This document shows positions 31,889-39,695 of a stretch of DNA of 64,000 nt, piece by piece; the first letter of the stretch is position 1, and the number at the start of each line of letters is the position of its first letter. Made by a program: the position numbers and the translations under genes. This stretch comes from Holophagales bacterium UBA5704 (GTDB lineage Bacteria > Acidobacteriota > Thermoanaerobaculia > Multivoradales > UBA5704): assembly GCA_002420005.1 (NCBI GenBank), contig DIHE01000147.1, positions 29,396-93,395 of the forward strand. Direction: 5' to 3'. Under the pieces are notes generated by a model that was given only the letters and a program-made list of their open reading frames with translations, did not search any database and was not told where the DNA came from.

Positions 31889-32673
31889 GACACCCTCCCG
31901 GGCAGGGCGACCATCTCGGCCACCGCGGAGCCGAACGTCCGCTCGAAGACGCCGGACTCGATCAGCTCCCCGGCGCCGCCGGCCACCAGCGGCCCTCCCT
32001 TGGGCAGCAGCCAGAGGCGGTCGGCGTTGCGCAGGGCCAGCTCCAGATCGTGGGTCGACAGGAGGACGGCCTTGCCTTCGTCGTGCGCCAGCCGGCGCAG
32101 GATGCGCAGAACCTCCACCCGGTGCGGCAGGTCGAGGAACGCCGTCACCTCGTCGAGGAGCAGCACCTCCGGCTCCTGCGCCAGGGCGCGCGCGATCATC
32201 ACCTTTTGCCGCTCGCCGTCCGACAGCTCGGCGACGCTGCGGCCGGCCAGGTCCTGCGCTCCCACGGCGGCGAGGGACCGTTGGACGATCGCGTGATCGG
32301 CCGCGGCGAGCCGCCCCGACCAACCGGTGTACGGGTAGCGGCCGAGCTCCACCAGGGCGGTGGCGGTGAGCGCCTCGACGACGATGCGGTCGGTGAGCAC
32401 CACGGCGAGATGGCGGGCCAGCCGCCGCGGCCCCAGCTCCCGCAGATCCTCGCCGGCGACCACCACCCGCCCGGCGAGCGGCGGCTGCATGCCGGCCAGC
32501 GTGCGCAGCAAGGTGGACTTGCCGGCGCCGTTCGGCCCCAGGAAACAGACGAGCTCGCCGCGGCGCAGCACCGTCTCGATACCCTCCAGCACCGGCCGCG
32601 GCCGGCGATGCCGGACATAGCCGACCGCAAGCCCTTCGACGCGGAGCGGGGGCCGGTTTGCGTCGTCTCTCAT
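31885..32673 (-). CDS. FecE/BtuD-type ABC transporter ATPase
   Basis: A 262-aa ATP-binding subunit for iron-siderophore, heme or cobalamin uptake. Walker A is GPNGAGKST (residues 46-54), the signature is ELSDGERQKV (Gly at the second position replaced by Asp relative to LSGGE), Walker B is VLLLDEVTAFLD, and the switch His is in LLSTHDLE. Overlaps the FecCD permease gene by 4 bases and follows in the expected order receptor, binding protein, permease, ATPase. Confidence 0.93.
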   Translation of the reverse strand: MRDDANRPPLRVEGLAVGYVRHRRPRPVLEGIETVLRRGELVCFLGPNGAGKSTLLRTLAGMQPPLAGRVVVAGEDLRELGPRRLARHLAVVLTDRIVVEALTATALVELGRYPYTGWSGRLAAADHAIVQRSLAAVGAQDLAGRSVAELSDGERQKVMIARALAQEPEVLLLDEVTAFLDLPHRVEVLRILRRLAHDEGKAVLLSTHDLELALRNADRLWLLPKGGPLVAGGAGELIESGVFERTFGSAVAEMVALPGRVS

Positions 32674-33701
32674 AGCTCCAGGGCCCTCCCGCGGCGTTGG
32701 CGCAGGATCACCCAGAGGACGACCGGCGCTCCGACCAGCGCGTTGACGGCGTTCAGATGCAGAAAATGGCGGTCCCAGGGGAGATGGACGATCAGGTCCG
32801 CGCCCAGGGCGAGGAGCGCCCCCAGGAGAGCCACCCCCGGCACCAGCCGCCGGTGGTCCGAGGTGCGCAGCAGGCCCCGGCCGAGATGGGGGACGGCGAT
32901 GTCGAGAAACGCGATGGCCCCGCAATACGCCGTCACGGTGCCGGCGAGGACGACCGTCCCCAGGAGCGCCGCGGTGCGCACGCCACCCACCGCGGCCCCC
33001 AGCGACCGCGCGTAGCGCTCGCCGAGCAGGAGCGCATTGAGCGGCTTCACCAGGAGCACCGCACCGAGGAGACCCGCCAGCAGAGCGGGGACGAGCACCC
33101 CCAGCCGCGCCGGGGTGACGCCGCCGAAGCTGCCATCCAGCCAGTTGGAGAAGATCCGGCTCTGGGTCTCGGTGGTGAAGTGGAGGACCAGGCTGACCAG
33201 ACCCTGCGACAAATACCCGAACATCAACCCGACGATGAGCAAGGTGACCGCGCTCACCTGCCGCGCAGCCGCGGTGACCGCCAGCAGCACCAGAGACGCA
33301 CCGAGGAAGGCCCCGGCGGTCAGCGACAGCTCGCCGAGCCAGGCGAGGCGCGCCAGGAGCTCCGAGCCCACCGCCGCCGCCGCGGTCACCACCAGGGCCA
33401 CGCCGAGCTGCGCCCCGGCCGTGACGCCGAGCGCCCAGGGGCCGGCGAGGGGATTGCGGAAGAGTGTCTGCATCTGGAGCCCCGCGACCGCCAGGGCGGC
33501 GCCGGACAACGCCGCCGCCAACGCCCGCGGCAGGCGCAGCTCGAAGAGGATGGTCGACCAGGTGGCCTTCGCCGCCGCACCGCCACCGAGAAGGGAGAGC
33601 ACGTCGCGCAGCGGAATGGCCACCGAGCCGATCGACAGGCTGAGCAGAAACAGGGCCACCACCGCGACGGCCAACAGCAGGAGCAAGGCGCCGGATCGCA
33701 T
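32670..33701 (-). CDS. FecCD-family ABC transporter permease
   Basis: A 343-aa polytopic permease (about 9-10 transmembrane helices) of the FecCD/BtuC family for siderophores, heme or B12. Landmarks are LRLPRALAAALSGAALAVAGLQMQT, the RNPLAGPWALGVTAGAQLG coupling region and CGAIAFLDIAVPHLGRGLL near the C-terminus. One permease gene suggests a homodimeric channel. The start ATG at 33701 follows GGAGAGAGGGTG and overlaps the binding-protein stop by one base. Confidence 0.93.
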   Translation of the reverse strand: MRSGALLLLLAVAVVALFLLSLSIGSVAIPLRDVLSLLGGGAAAKATWSTILFELRLPRALAAALSGAALAVAGLQMQTLFRNPLAGPWALGVTAGAQLGVALVVTAAAAVGSELLARLAWLGELSLTAGAFLGASLVLLAVTAAARQVSAVTLLIVGLMFGYLSQGLVSLVLHFTTETQSRIFSNWLDGSFGGVTPARLGVLVPALLAGLLGAVLLVKPLNALLLGERYARSLGAAVGGVRTAALLGTVVLAGTVTAYCGAIAFLDIAVPHLGRGLLRTSDHRRLVPGVALLGALLALGADLIVHLPWDRHFLHLNAVNALVGAPVVLWVILRQRRGRALEL

Positions 33702-34903
33702 CACCCTCTCTCCACCGCGGCGAAGAACAACGGCCGATGGCCGGGCAGCAGGTCCGGATGGAGCACCGCCACCAGATCGGCCAGCACCAGGTCCGGCCGC
33801 ACCAGGGCGGTCTCGTTCCAGTCGTAGGCCCCGGTGGCGAGATCGACCCGCCGGTGGTAGTGCCAGGCGCGTCCCTCGCGCCAGGCGCGCAGCGCGTTCA
33901 GATCGAACCGGGCGTTCCACTCCCGCTCGCTCCGCGCGTTGGTGATCCACACCTCGGCGCTCCCCGCCCGATCGAGCAGGGCTCCGGTGTCCAGCGCCGC
34001 CCAGGGGCCGGCCGTGGGGTCGGCGAGCACGTTCACCGCCCCCGCCTCGGCGAGCAGCCGCGCCTCCGGCCCGCTGCGCTCCACCCACCAGCGGTCGCCG
34101 TCCGTGGGACCGCCCCAGAAGGCCGTCCGCGGGGCCGGCACGGTGCGCGCCGTCTCCGCCAGCTCCTGATAGCGGCTTTCCACGCCGGCATAGAAGCGCT
34201 CCGCCGCGGCCTCCGCATTGAAGAAGAGGGCGACATATTTCACCCATTCCGCCTGGGCGAGCACGTCCGACTCCGACCACGCATAGGTGGGCGCGGCGGC
34301 GAGACCCAGCGCGCGGAGCCGCCGTGGCCCTTCGGCGCGGGCCGGATCGGCCGCGAAGAGAAGCGTCAGGTCCGGCCGCAGCTCGACGAGCGTCTCGTAG
34401 TTGGGTGCCCCGTGCGAGGCGTCGCCGATCAGCGGCAGCTCCCCCGCCTCCCAACGCCGCCGCAGAACCGGATCGAAGATCTTCTCGCTGCCCAGGGCGA
34501 CGATCCGCTCCGCCAGCCCCAGGGCCGTGAGCCGGGCCGCGTCGCTCGGCGCCCCCACCGCCACCGTCCGCGCCGGCACCTCGACCACCGACGCCCCGGC
34601 GAGCTCTCCGGTGAGCGGCGGCGCCGGCGTGCCGCATTGGACCAGGACCAGCGTCTCCTCGCCGCGCCCTCCGCCGTGCCCGTCGCGCGCCCGCAGCCGC
34701 ACCACCTTGTAGTGGCCGGCATAAGTCACCGAGAAGTGGGCCGCGTGGCGAATCTCCACCTTGTCCGGGAAGAGATCGGCTCCCACCTCGAACCGCTCGA
34801 CACACCCCGCCCGGATCGGCTCCGCCGCGGGAGCACCCACAACACCGCCCCGGCCGCAACCGGCCAACGCGAGGGTCCCCAGCACCAGGAGGGCACGCCT
34901 CAT
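33701..34903 (-). CDS. Substrate-binding lipoprotein of metal/siderophore ABC transporter
   Basis: A 400-aa FecB/BtuF-type binding protein. The lipobox is LAGC with Cys at about 16 of MRRALLVLGTLALAGC. The mature N-terminus carries the segment VEIRHAAHFSVTYAGHYKVV followed by LVLVQCGTP, an extension seen in a subgroup of these proteins. The two-lobed fold includes LGLAERIVALGSEKIFDP and LRPDLTLLFAADP. The substrate cannot be assigned. Start overlaps the receptor stop (ATGA). Confidence 0.88.
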   Translation of the reverse strand: MRRALLVLGTLALAGCGRGGVVGAPAAEPIRAGCVERFEVGADLFPDKVEIRHAAHFSVTYAGHYKVVRLRARDGHGGGRGEETLVLVQCGTPAPPLTGELAGASVVEVPARTVAVGAPSDAARLTALGLAERIVALGSEKIFDPVLRRRWEAGELPLIGDASHGAPNYETLVELRPDLTLLFAADPARAEGPRRLRALGLAAAPTYAWSESDVLAQAEWVKYVALFFNAEAAAERFYAGVESRYQELAETARTVPAPRTAFWGGPTDGDRWWVERSGPEARLLAEAGAVNVLADPTAGPWAALDTGALLDRAGSAEVWITNARSEREWNARFDLNALRAWREGRAWHYHRRVDLATGAYDWNETALVRPDLVLADLVAVLHPDLLPGHRPLFFAAVERG

Positions 34904-36957
34904 GGGCGCGGCCCCATCTGCCAACGGACACCGCCGAAGATCTGGCGCGGCGCACCGAGCGTCCGGCCGCCGAACGTGCCGATGGCGTAGCGCTCCCCCG
35001 CCAGGTTCTCGACGAGCGCGAACAGCTCGAGCCCGTGCCCCACGGGAACCGAGGCGAACAGGTCGACCACCTGGTGGGCGTCGAGCGCCGTGCGGTTCTG
35101 ACCGTCGACGAACCGCTCGCCGAGATGGCGACCGCGCACCGTCACGCCGCCCCCCCGGGCGGGGGCATAGCGCAGCGAGAGCGACGCGGCCTCCTCGGAG
35201 ACGCCGGGAAGCCTCTTCCCTTCGAGCGTCCGGTTCACCGGGTTCTCCCGGATCACCGCATCCGTCCAGGTGTAGGAGGCCGTCGCCGACCAGGACTCGC
35301 CGAAGCGCAGGTCGAGCATCGTCTCCACCCCGTCGCTGCGGCTGCGGTCGACGTTCTGCGCCTCCAGCGTGAAGACCGGGACGAAGCGGGTGGCCACGTA
35401 GGTGATCCGATCGCCCACCTCGTTGCGGAAGGCGTTGACCTGCGCGCGCAGCGGGCCGGCTGTGAGGTCGATCCCCACCTCGGCGCCTTCCAGGATCTCG
35501 GGCTTCAGGTCCGGATTGGCCAGCAGCTCCGAGCCGGTGAGCGAGGTGGACCGGTAGAGCTCATCCAGATTGGGGGCACGAAACGCCCGGTAGGCGGAGC
35601 CCCGCAGGGCGAACCCGGGCCGAAGCTGCCAGCGCAGGGCCAGACGCGGATTGACCTCCGTGGCGGTCTGGTCCGGAAAGCGGATCGAGCCCCCCGGACG
35701 CAGCGTCTGCTGGCCGTCACGGTTGCGCCAATGGTCGAGCCGGGCACCCAGAAGGATTTCAAAAGTGGCAGCAGGGAAGACGCTCACCTCGGCGAACAGA
35801 CCCGCGGACTCCTGCGTGCCACCGCCGATCTGGAGCCGGTCGAACACCCCCGGGGCCTTGAAGTTGCGCGACCGGTCCTCGCCTTCGATACGGCGCAGGT
35901 CGACGCCGGCCACCACCGAAGAGACGCGGGGACCCGGCGCTCCGGTCCACACCGCCGAGAGGCCCGCGTCCCGGCTCGGCGTCACGTGCGCGTTCGACAC
36001 GTACTCGCTCGTCCGGCCCCCGAAGAACGGCACCTCCACGTTGTCCGTCCGCATCTCACGGTCGCGGAAGAAGAAGCGGGCGTCGAGCAGCCCGTCCTCC
36101 CCCAAGCGGCTCCGACCGCCGGCCGCGAGGTCCCAACCCTCCCGGGAGTGGCGGCTCAAACGGGTACCGGCATTCCCCTCCTGGTCGAGCGCCCCGCCCC
36201 GCACGAACCAGCTCAGAGAGGGCGTCGCCTGGCCCTCCACCCGAACCTGAAGATCCAGCGCCTCGGAACGCGACGGCACGTCGATCGGTCCGCGCGCCGC
36301 GGGCTCCAGGGTCAGATAGCCGTCGGTGTCGGAGCGGTTTGCGTTGACGCTCCAGCCGAGGTCGTCGCGCAGCCTCCGGGCTCCGTAGAGGTTGAGCTGC
36401 GACGTCCCGTGCGAGCCGTAGAGCGCCCGTGCGGTGAGCGCCCGGCCGGCGATGGGACGGGTGAGCAGCTGGATGGTCCCGCCCAGGGCATAGCTGCCGT
36501 ACAGGCTGGAGCCGCCACCGCGCGCCACCTCCACCCGGTCCAGCGCTTCGAGCGGAGCGGCATCGAACGCGGTGAATCCGAAAAACGGATCGTTCATCGG
36601 CTCGCCGTCGAGCAGCACCAGGGCACGCCCGCCGCCCAGACCGCGCATCGAGACGAAGCTCGCGAGCGGATGGAGCACCACACTGCTGCCGAGCGGCAGG
36701 CTCACCCCCGCCACCGTGCGCAACAGGCCGTCCGTGGTGAGCGCCGGAGCGGTTTCGATGTCCTCGCGGCCGATCACCGACACGCTCACCGGCACCGTCT
36801 CGGCCGACCGTTCGCTGCGCGTCGCCGTCACCGTGATCTCCTCGCGCAGCTCTCCTTGCGGCTCTCTGCGCGGCTCCTGTGCAAAAGCCCCGGCCGCCAA
36901 CAGCAACCCCACGCCGGCCGCGAGGCGGCCGGCCCTCCACGTTCTGCTTTTCGTCAT
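34900..36957 (-). CDS. TonB-dependent outer-membrane receptor
   Basis: A 685-aa receptor. Signal peptide 1-26 (ending AGAFAQ), TonB-box-like EEITVTATRSER, plug domain about 45-160 (VSMRGLGGGRALVLLDGEPM, then VEVARGGGSSLYGSYALGG), then a 22-strand barrel ending in NLAGERYAIGTFGGRTLGAPRQIFGG with a terminal-type aromatic region. Size fits cobalamin, siderophore or heme receptors. First gene of the uptake operon, with two AACGTT-centred sites in its 160-base upstream region. Confidence 0.92.
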   Translation of the reverse strand: MTKSRTWRAGRLAAGVGLLLAAGAFAQEPRREPQGELREEITVTATRSERSAETVPVSVSVIGREDIETAPALTTDGLLRTVAGVSLPLGSSVVLHPLASFVSMRGLGGGRALVLLDGEPMNDPFFGFTAFDAAPLEALDRVEVARGGGSSLYGSYALGGTIQLLTRPIAGRALTARALYGSHGTSQLNLYGARRLRDDLGWSVNANRSDTDGYLTLEPAARGPIDVPSRSEALDLQVRVEGQATPSLSWFVRGGALDQEGNAGTRLSRHSREGWDLAAGGRSRLGEDGLLDARFFFRDREMRTDNVEVPFFGGRTSEYVSNAHVTPSRDAGLSAVWTGAPGPRVSSVVAGVDLRRIEGEDRSRNFKAPGVFDRLQIGGGTQESAGLFAEVSVFPAATFEILLGARLDHWRNRDGQQTLRPGGSIRFPDQTATEVNPRLALRWQLRPGFALRGSAYRAFRAPNLDELYRSTSLTGSELLANPDLKPEILEGAEVGIDLTAGPLRAQVNAFRNEVGDRITYVATRFVPVFTLEAQNVDRSRSDGVETMLDLRFGESWSATASYTWTDAVIRENPVNRTLEGKRLPGVSEEAASLSLRYAPARGGGVTVRGRHLGERFVDGQNRTALDAHQVVDLFASVPVGHGLELFALVENLAGERYAIGTFGGRTLGAPRQIFGGVRWQMGPRP

Positions 36958-36972
36958 GACCCCATCCTCGTG

Positions 36973-37115
36973 AGCGAAACGTTCTTTCGATCACGGCGGG
37001 CAGGCACACCTCGGCCCTGGACGCGAACGCCCTTTTCAGCGCGCAGCTTGACCAGGCGGGCGCAAAGCTCCGCCATCGCCGTGCCAACGGCACCACCAAC
37101 GAAACGTTTTTATCG
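36973..37115. promoter_or_regulatory. Two CGAAACGTT sites upstream of the receptor gene
   Basis: GCGAAACGTTCTTTCG (36974-36989) and ACGAAACGTTTTTATCG (37099-37115) share CGAAACGTTYTT and flank the receptor promoter region. A related AACGTTTT occurs at 37537-37544 before the next gene and a perfect ACGAACGTTCGT at 39672. They may be binding sites of one regulator; the Crp-like protein of the operon is a candidate, without direct evidence. Confidence 0.35.
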
Positions 37116-37117
37116 GG

Positions 37118-37501
37118 TCAAACGAGCAGAGAGGGGGGACCGCGGGAGGCGAGGAGCCCAACGGCGCCGGGGGAAGGGCGCAGCTCTCCGCCCAACAGGA
37201 GAACGCCGACGGGAGCGATCCGCGGCGCCAACGCAGCCGGTGCCGCTTGTGTACCGATCGAGCGGAGCAGATGGAGGCAGGCCGGGCAGGGGTGCGCGTG
37301 CGAGGCGACCCCCGCCTCTTCCAGGTGCAGCGGCGCAAAGGGATGCGCCGCCGCGGCAAACACTTCCTGCCGTCCGGAGAGCGACTCCGTCTGGAACGGG
37401 TGGTCGCTGTGCCGGTCGATCCCTCCGAGCAGCGACACCACCGCGATCACCAGCGCCAAGCTGGCTCGCATCGCAGAGTGGAGTCGGAACGGAGACGACA
37501 T
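37118..37501 (-). CDS. Small exported/membrane protein with HxHxCxxC motif
   Basis: A 127-aa protein with a hydrophobic N-terminal segment (RASLALVIAVVSLLGG) that may be a signal or anchor. It has a His/Cys cluster SHAHPCPACLH around residues 73-83 that could bind a metal or heme, and a second hydrophobic stretch after it (APVGVLLLGGEL). I recognise no family with certainty; similar small Cys/His proteins occur beside metal transport genes. It precedes the TonB receptor by 160 bases on the same strand. The ATG at 37501 is favoured over an upstream GTG at 37519. Confidence 0.5.
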   Translation of the reverse strand: MSSPFRLHSAMRASLALVIAVVSLLGGIDRHSDHPFQTESLSGRQEVFAAAAHPFAPLHLEEAGVASHAHPCPACLHLLRSIGTQAAPAALAPRIAPVGVLLLGGELRPSPGAVGLLASRGPPSLLV

Positions 37502-37585
37502 AGCCCTTTTTGATACCACGGGGCCGGAGGAATGTCAACGTTTTGCCGGCCTCCGGCATCCCTTTCTAAAAACCCCCGAACGCTT

Positions 37586-38986
37586 CTAGGGGCAGCTCGG
37601 CACGCCGGCGGTCGGCTTCACGCCGTTGCCGCCCAGCAGGTCGTCGCTGCCGGCGAAGGCCAGAAAGTCGATCTGGTACGCCTGGACCGCCGGCTCCCCC
37701 TCGCAAACGTTCTGCTGCAACAGGTCATAACCGTTCTGAGCCGTCCACGTCGTCCCCTGGAAGGCGGCATCCACCCGCAGCTTGAACAGGCTCAGGTGTC
37801 CGCCGTCCGCGGCCCCGCCCTCGGAGTGGAGGTCCCAGAAGAAGCGCAGCCAGTCGAGCTCCGTGCCCTCATTGTCGGCGGTGTCGTCGCACACCCGCTG
37901 GGCGAACCGGTTGGACTCGTAAGGCGCCACCATGTTGAAAGCGGTCTGCCCCTCGAGGCGGATGTCGCGGGGAAAGCCGAGGTCGTCCTTGTAGTAGGTG
38001 AACCGCCCCGTGGCCTGGTTGTGGTCGTTGTAGGCGTCCGCGGAAAGGAAGTGTCCGAAGCCCTCCATGATCGCGTCGCTGGTGTACTCCAGCGAGGTCA
38101 ACGCATGGAGCTCGCCGGCGCTGTCGCAGGCGGCGCCCCCGCCGGCCAGGGTGTAGGCCGCCAGGCCCCCGTGAAGGTACTTCTTCGTGCCGAACGTGGC
38201 GAACTGGTGGCTCTCCTCCAGAGTATGCCCCACCTCGTGACCGACCAGGAACTTCTGCCGGTACTTATGCTCGGTCGTGTCGTCGATGTTGACCAGGATC
38301 TCGTCGCCGCCCAGATTCGGGTGCCAGCCGGCGTTCGAGCACGGCGTGTCCAAGGTGGGGCAACCGTCCGCATGGCGCACGGTGACCGTGAAGTCGTGGT
38401 CGAGCGCCGCCGGGTCGAAGTGGTGCCACCAGTAGAGCGGATAGGCGGCCAGGGCCTGGAGGGTTACCTCGGCCGCGGCGCAGGGGATGTCGAAGTATTT
38501 CTTGCCAGGCCCCGAGAGCACGCCGCTCAGGCCGGTGCAGACGATCGGCTTGCAGTAGTCGGCCTCCCCGCTGTGATCGGCGAACGGATCGTCGTTGCAG
38601 CTCGTCGGCGTGCCGCTGCGGGTGCGCACCCGGATGTGGTCCAGGATCAGCGAGTCCAGGTAGAACGCGATCGCCACCTTGCCACCGGCGGGGACGTCCG
38701 CCTCGGGCAGCAGGAAGCAGCCGTTGAGGTTGCTGGCGTAGCCCTGCTGGATGACGTCCATCGTGTCGGGATCGAGCACCTGGTACGCCGCCCCGCGGGC
38801 CTTCCAGTAGGGCCAGACCTCGTCGTTGACGGCGTAGTAGTCCTCGAAGTCGACGCCCAGGCCGCTGTCGACCGTCTCCACCGGATAGCGCAGGCAGACC
38901 TCCTGATCGGCCGCCTGGGCCGCGACCGCCGAAGCGAGCAGGGTGATCGCCGCTCCCAAGAGCGCCTTCCTCGTTCGATCTCTCAT
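37586..38986 (-). CDS. Secreted HExxH metalloprotease-like protein
   Basis: A 466-aa exported protein with signal peptide ending SAVAAQAAD. The zinc-protease signature FLVGHEVGHTLEESHQ (HEVGH, residues about 250-254) is present, and a possible downstream ligand region is EYTSDAIMEGFGHFLSADAYNDH. About 12 cysteines in the mature part suggest disulfides. I cannot place it in a named peptidase family. GGAGGG lies 9 bases before the ATG, which overlaps the stop of the preceding secreted-protein gene. Confidence 0.65.
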   Translation of the reverse strand: MRDRTRKALLGAAITLLASAVAAQAADQEVCLRYPVETVDSGLGVDFEDYYAVNDEVWPYWKARGAAYQVLDPDTMDVIQQGYASNLNGCFLLPEADVPAGGKVAIAFYLDSLILDHIRVRTRSGTPTSCNDDPFADHSGEADYCKPIVCTGLSGVLSGPGKKYFDIPCAAAEVTLQALAAYPLYWWHHFDPAALDHDFTVTVRHADGCPTLDTPCSNAGWHPNLGGDEILVNIDDTTEHKYRQKFLVGHEVGHTLEESHQFATFGTKKYLHGGLAAYTLAGGGAACDSAGELHALTSLEYTSDAIMEGFGHFLSADAYNDHNQATGRFTYYKDDLGFPRDIRLEGQTAFNMVAPYESNRFAQRVCDDTADNEGTELDWLRFFWDLHSEGGAADGGHLSLFKLRVDAAFQGTTWTAQNGYDLLQQNVCEGEPAVQAYQIDFLAFAGSDDLLGGNGVKPTAGVPSCP

Positions 38987-39651
38987 GGAATGGTTCCCTC
39001 CTGCGGACCGCCGTCGTTGTCGGTGAGCGCCAGCCCGGCACCGAGGCTGCCGACGCCGCCCAGCCGCAGCCCCCGGGCGGTGGCCCAGCGGCGCAGCGCG
39101 ACGGCCCGGCCGGCGAAATCTCCGGCACCGAACTGATCGAGAAAGGCGCCGGTTCGGTAGACCGCGATCCCGCCCCCCTGCGGGTGCAGGTAGGCATGGG
39201 GCGAATAGGCGACATGGGCGACCGGTCCTGTGCTCTCCCGCCGGGCGATGCCCTTGGCCACCAGCCGGCCGGCGAGCTGCAGCGAGGTGAAGCTGTACTG
39301 GAAGGCCGCGAGGTTCACGGTCACGACCGCGGTCGATTTCGCCTTGACGACGACCTCACCCGCATCGATCGTCTTGCGAACCGCGTCGAGGGCGCCGCCG
39401 ACCCGCACCCGCACCCGCAGGGTGGCCTTCGTGTTGTTGGTGACGGCGAGATGGACGAGCGGCACCGAGAGGTTGACGATCGAGGCCTCGCTCGGCAGCT
39501 CCTGCCAGGTGAGCCCGAGCGGAGGCGTTCCGGTCCCCTCGTTGCAGGCCGCTCCGGACGCTCCGGCCGTGAGCTGCCCCTGCGCCGAACCGGCGGGCAG
39601 GAAGGCGAGGAGCCCTGTCAGGAAAAGGGTTGGGATTCTGGGCGTTTTCAT
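38983..39651 (-). CDS. Secreted protein of unknown function, partner of the HExxH protein
   Basis: A 222-aa exported protein with a signal peptide ending AGSAQGQ. The mature part is beta-rich, with an Ig/bacterial-lipocalin-like look (IVNLSVPLVHLAVTNNTKAT, then KAKSTAVVTVNLAAF). No family recognised. It overlaps the metalloprotease-like gene by 4 bases, so the two are very probably co-expressed and may interact as substrate, inhibitor or chaperone. The start has a weak ribosome-binding site. Confidence 0.6.
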   Translation of the reverse strand: MKTPRIPTLFLTGLLAFLPAGSAQGQLTAGASGAACNEGTGTPPLGLTWQELPSEASIVNLSVPLVHLAVTNNTKATLRVRVRVGGALDAVRKTIDAGEVVVKAKSTAVVTVNLAAFQYSFTSLQLAGRLVAKGIARRESTGPVAHVAYSPHAYLHPQGGGIAVYRTGAFLDQFGAGDFAGRAVALRRWATARGLRLGGVGSLGAGLALTDNDGGPQEGTIP

Positions 39652-39671
39652 GCCCAGTCAGGCGATTGACC

Positions 39672-39683
39672 ACGAACGTTCGT
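39672..39683. promoter_or_regulatory. Perfect palindrome ACGAACGTTCGT
   Basis: A 12-base perfect palindrome 21 bases upstream of the secreted-protein start codon, within a 44-base gap. It shares the AACGTT core with sites near the TonB receptor. Probably an operator overlapping the promoter. Confidence 0.4.
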
Positions 39684-39695
39684 TACTTGCCGGCC

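Noticed and set aside
28694..32296. A 1200-codon open frame on the plus strand
   Set aside because: Opposite the Crp-like, ADOP and FecE genes; composition rich in Arg, His, Gln and Gly with no domain, so a shadow.
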